DNA of 17,634 nt from Bacteroidia bacterium (lineage in GTDB: Bacteria > Bacteroidota > Bacteroidia > Bacteroidales > Azobacteroidaceae). Positions within the stretch are counted from its first letter, which is position 1. Each line of letters opens with the position of its first letter. The position numbers and the translations under genes were made by a program. The stretch is from the NCBI GenBank assembly GCA_026000155.1, contig BNYG01000040.1:1-17634 (forward strand), written 5' to 3'. Of the stretch, positions 15,274 through 17,634 are shown one piece after another. The notes under the pieces are model-generated. The model did not search any database. It saw only the letters and a list, made by a program, of their open reading frames with translations, and was not told where the DNA came from.

Positions 15274-15381
15274 GAATTAAAAACTAAAACTAAAAACTTG
15301 ACAAATTTACATAAAAAACGCTTCATTTCTCTTGAAAGATACTAATTTTGCAACTAATTTAGAGTTCTTAGTTTTTAATTC
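15274..15381. repeat. 14-bp inverted repeat around the divergent glycosyltransferase/tgt promoter region
   Basis: GAATTAAAAACTAA at 15274-15287 is the exact complement of TTAGTTTTTAATTC at 15368-15381. The 80 bp between hold two candidate -7 elements: TAATTTTG at 15343-15350 for tgt and, on the minus strand, TAAATTTG at 15302-15309 for the glycosyltransferase. Neither has a well-spaced TTG. AT-rich composition makes the match less striking than its length suggests. Confidence 0.5.
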
Positions 15382-15398
15382 GTAGTTTTTAGCTTATT

Positions 15399-16529
15399 AT
15401 GGATTTTACATTACAATATACCGATAAAAAATCGAATGCCCGTGCGGGTTTAATTACGACGGATCACGGGACCATCGAAACCCCGATTTTTATGCCTGTG
15501 GGTACGCAGGGAACGGTGAAAGCCGTGCATTTCAGTGAGTTGAAAAACGATATTCAGGCGGAAATCATTTTGGGAAATACCTATCACCTGTACCTGCGGC
15601 CGGGCATTGAAATTCTGGAACAGGCGGGCGGATTGCATCAATTCAACAGTTGGGATCGCCCGATATTAACGGATAGCGGCGGTTTTCAGGTTTTTTCTTT
15701 ATCGGAAAATCGCAAACTGAAAGAAGAAGGAGCCGAATTCCGTTCCCACATTGACGGTTCCAAACACCTGTTTACGCCCGAAAAAGTCATGGATATCCAG
15801 CGGAGCATCGGCGCCGATATTATCATGGCATTCGATGAATGTACGCCCGGCAATGCGGATTACGATTATGCGAAAAAATCCTTAGATTTGACCGAACGCT
15901 GGTTGGATCGTTGCCTGAAGCGGTTCCATGAAACAGAAGGCAAATACGGCTATTCGCAAAGTTTGTTTCCCATTGTACAAGGCTGTGTTTATACGGATTT
16001 GCGGCAGCGGGCAGCAGAAAATGTCGCTTCGAAAGGGGCGGACGGCAATGCCATCGGCGGATTGGCGGTAGGCGAACCCACCGAAAAAATGTACGAAATG
16101 ATTGAAGTAGTCAATGCCATTCTTCCCCGGGACAAACCGCGTTACCTGATGGGAGTCGGTACGCCGGCCAATTTATTGGAAGCCATTGAACGGGGAGTGG
16201 ACATGTTCGACTGCATCATGCCCACGCGCAACGGTCGCAACGGACAATTATTTACGCGGGAGGGAATCCTGAATATAAAAAACAAAAAATGGGAAGCCGA
16301 TTTTTCGCCTGTTGAAGCGGATGGCGCTTCGGCAATAGATACGATACACAGCAAAGCCTATTTGCATCACCTATTTAAAGTGAATGAACTGTTAGCGCTG
16401 CAAATCGCTTCGATACATAATCTGGCTTTTTATCTCCGGTTGGTCAAGGAAGCGCGCCGGCATATTATGGCCGGTGATTTTACCGGCTGGAAATCGGAGA
16501 TGCTCCCGAAATTGCAAAACAGGTTGTAA
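15399..16529 (+). CDS. tgt: tRNA-guanine transglycosylase, apparent zinc-site variant
   Basis: The 376-residue TIM-barrel enzyme exchanges guanine-34 of tRNAs with GUN anticodons for preQ1, the base-swap step of queuosine synthesis. Catalytic motifs are intact: D92 in 'LTDSGGFQVFSL', D146 in 'MAFDECTP', 'GGLAVGEP', and the nucleophile D271 in 'FDCIMPTRNGRNG'. The structural zinc site is not: the C-x-C-x-x-C before 'SRAYLHHL' in E. coli Tgt is replaced here by G309, S311 and D314 in 'ADGASAIDTIHSKAYLHHL', while the histidine of 'SIHNL' is kept. I recall similar cysteine-free forms in other Bacteroidota, so this may be a lineage trait. Length is normal. It appears monocistronic, with a hairpin terminator 31 bp after the stop. 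Confidence 0.95.
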   Translation: MDFTLQYTDKKSNARAGLITTDHGTIETPIFMPVGTQGTVKAVHFSELKNDIQAEIILGNTYHLYLRPGIEILEQAGGLHQFNSWDRPILTDSGGFQVFSLSENRKLKEEGAEFRSHIDGSKHLFTPEKVMDIQRSIGADIIMAFDECTPGNADYDYAKKSLDLTERWLDRCLKRFHETEGKYGYSQSLFPIVQGCVYTDLRQRAAENVASKGADGNAIGGLAVGEPTEKMYEMIEVVNAILPRDKPRYLMGVGTPANLLEAIERGVDMFDCIMPTRNGRNGQLFTREGILNIKNKKWEADFSPVEADGASAIDTIHSKAYLHHLFKVNELLALQIASIHNLAFYLRLVKEARRHIMAGDFTGWKSEMLPKLQNRL

Positions 16530-16560
16530 TACCGGAATGAGCGGAGTATATTAAAAGAGT

Positions 16561-16603
16561 AGAACACAGATAAATTGGTTTTAGCCGTTTTTATCTGTGT
16601 TCT
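16561..16603. terminator. Hairpin terminator after tgt
   Basis: AGAACACAGATAAA (16561-16574) and TTTATCTGTGTTCT (16590-16603) form a perfect 14-bp stem with a 15-base loop. It lies between tgt and the minus-strand gene ending at 16747, so it may act in both directions. Only a weak U-rich stretch follows on the plus strand (TGTTTAG). The remaining bases up to 16746 show no gene. Confidence 0.6.
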
Positions 16604-16746
16604 TGTTTAGTAAACTAATTGTGTCTTTTGACCTTATTTTCTTAATGTAAGGTTTCAAAAACTCAAACCCCGGTAATTGAAAGCATAGTACCTCCCTTTA
16701 CAAAATATACATCTTGAAAAAGGATTTGGCTATTCATAACAGGAAC

Positions 16747-17472
16747 TCACATTGATCTTACACAACGCGAATCTCGTATTTGGGTTTGGCCAACAGCTAC
16801 ATCGGTCCAGTTCGTGCTCCCAGTTTTGGAAGCACACCACGTATGGTTATTCTCGGTGAGTGTGCTCGACCAGTAAGCCCACGATCCCCACATGCCCAGG
16901 TCTTCGGTTTTCAACAAATAATTCAATTCAGCTATGTTTGGAAGGCGCCACGCGGCGTTATCTGTATCCATATCCGCACAGTGTTGGGTAACTTCATCAT
17001 AATGACCTCTAAAATCGCTACGAGATACGCACAATCCCTCGAACGTCTGCGAGAAATATGTTTGCGTTTCTTGCCATTCATGAGTTCCACCAAGCCAGGT
17101 AATTTTCGGTCCGGTCCACGTTCCGAATTGCACGTACAAACCTGAGCATTCCGGAACAGCTTTCTTCCCTACCATAGACCACTTCGATCCGTCCCAACAA
17201 TACAACCCCGCGCCATAACCGTTAGTAGTACGCGTATTCGTATTATAAACTGTCATACCAATAGCATCATCTGAATTACCGTCTAATTGAAAAACGTCAG
17301 CATCAGTAAGTGAAATTCTGGTAAATAGCAAACCGTGGGTATCGGATTGTAAATCCAGAATAGCGCCGGCATGTGGAGGATTTTCGCTACCAATCGTAAC
17401 TTGTGCATTCATACTTGCCGCACCCCAAATCAGGAGTGTCAGCATCAAAAAAATCATTTTTTTCATTTTCAT
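16747..17472 (-). CDS. Secreted protein with DUF1566/Lcl-like C-terminal domain
   Basis: The protein has 241 residues. A signal peptide 'MKMKKMIFLMLTLLIWGAAS' with likely cleavage after Ala23 is followed by 'QVTIGSENPPHAGAILDLQS', 'GLLFTRISL', 'GMTVYNTNTRT' and 'GLYCWDGSKW', the same N-terminal module as the Ig-repeat protein at 7636-9316. The C-terminal half has 'AAWRLPNIAELNYLL', 'WAYWSSTLTENNHTW' and the ending 'RDSRCVRSM', the pattern of DUF1566/Lcl or 'Fibrobacter major paralogous' domains in exported proteins. It carries several cysteines, possibly disulfide-bonded after export. Function is unknown; surface exposure is likely. It follows the second copy of the hairpin leader element and has no visible partner genes. 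Confidence 0.82.
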   Translation of the reverse strand: MKMKKMIFLMLTLLIWGAASMNAQVTIGSENPPHAGAILDLQSDTHGLLFTRISLTDADVFQLDGNSDDAIGMTVYNTNTRTTNGYGAGLYCWDGSKWSMVGKKAVPECSGLYVQFGTWTGPKITWLGGTHEWQETQTYFSQTFEGLCVSRSDFRGHYDEVTQHCADMDTDNAAWRLPNIAELNYLLKTEDLGMWGSWAYWSSTLTENNHTWCASKTGSTNWTDVAVGQTQIRDSRCVRSM

Positions 17473-17539
17473 TTTTTTAAATTAATATATATTTATTTAT
17501 GCTCCGGAGAGCCGTTCATTCTCACGGAAACAAAACCGG

Positions 17540-17634
17540 AAAAAGGCAGGAAATCATCCCATTTCTTTAGAGAAAAAAAGAATGAAAATGATTTTATAAG
17601 TAAAAAAAACGAAACGCTCCCGCCTTTTCCGATT
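17540..17634 (-). repeat. Hairpin-forming leader repeat, copy 2
   Basis: This 95-bp sequence is nearly the same as 9603-9696 and ends at the same base (CCGATT) exactly at the window edge. Arms are AAAAGGCAGG (17541-17550) and CCCGCCTTTT (17619-17628). The single arm difference from copy 1 turns an A-U pair into G-U in minus-strand RNA but into an A-C mismatch in plus-strand RNA, so pairing is kept only in the strand that continues into the downstream gene. Between it and the start codon at 17472, minus-strand GCTC-TCCG-GAGC (17501-17512) forms a second small hairpin with a UNCG-type loop. Confidence 0.75.

Overview
The window looks like chromosomal DNA from a member of the Bacteroidota, probably the order Bacteroidales; the genus cannot be told from the sequence alone. 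The grounds are the gene families (a C-terminal amidase piece followed by an MCE protein, a DUF2007 protein, a Cbp1-like coiled-coil lipoprotein, and secreted proteins whose mature part begins 'QVTIG' and continues into an 'A-(V/I)-LDL' motif), matches to the Bacteroidota promoter consensus TTG-N19-21-TAnnTTTG, weak Shine-Dalgarno signals and AT-rich intergenic DNA. No rRNA, tRNA or CRISPR array was seen.

Layout. 1-3889: end of a probable N-acetylmuramoyl-L-alanine amidase, an MlaD-type MCE protein, a small convergent DUF2007 protein and Lon protease. 4033-6630: a tight co-directional operon of aroQ, an O-methyltransferase, rbfA and a LolC/LolE-type permease, with two ATGA stop/start overlaps. 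6631-7640: a REP/RAYT locus, in which a Y1 (HUH) REP-associated transposase is bracketed by identical 28-bp palindromes and carries one and a half copies of the palindrome in frame inside its own coding region. 7636-10190: an accessory block with a frameshifted secreted protein of bacterial Ig-like repeats, a small upstream ORF, a 94-bp hairpin-forming leader element and a 304-bp MITE-like inverted-repeat element. 10191-12309: an unknown helical protein, rsmI and a coiled-coil lipoprotein. 12405-15273: a divergent carboxyltransferase/biotinyl-domain protein, convergent with a GT4-type glycosyltransferase. 15399-16529: tgt. 16747-17634: a second secreted protein that shares its N-terminal module with the Ig-repeat protein and is preceded by a second copy of the hairpin leader element, at which the window ends.

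How the parts fit. Most genes are housekeeping: proteolysis (lon), the shikimate pathway (aroQ), ribosome maturation and 16S rRNA methylation (rbfA, rsmI), tRNA queuosine modification (tgt), and envelope lipid or lipoprotein traffic (MCE protein, Lol-like permease). The unusual content lies in the accessory stretches at 6631-10190 and 16530-17634. The strongest leads are the transposase gene carrying its own REP palindrome in frame, the repeated structured leader in front of two surface-protein genes (arm difference compatible with an A-U to G-U change in RNA), a carboxylase-like protein lacking both the biotin-accepting lysine and a key carboxyltransferase threonine, and a Tgt without the usual zinc-binding cysteines.
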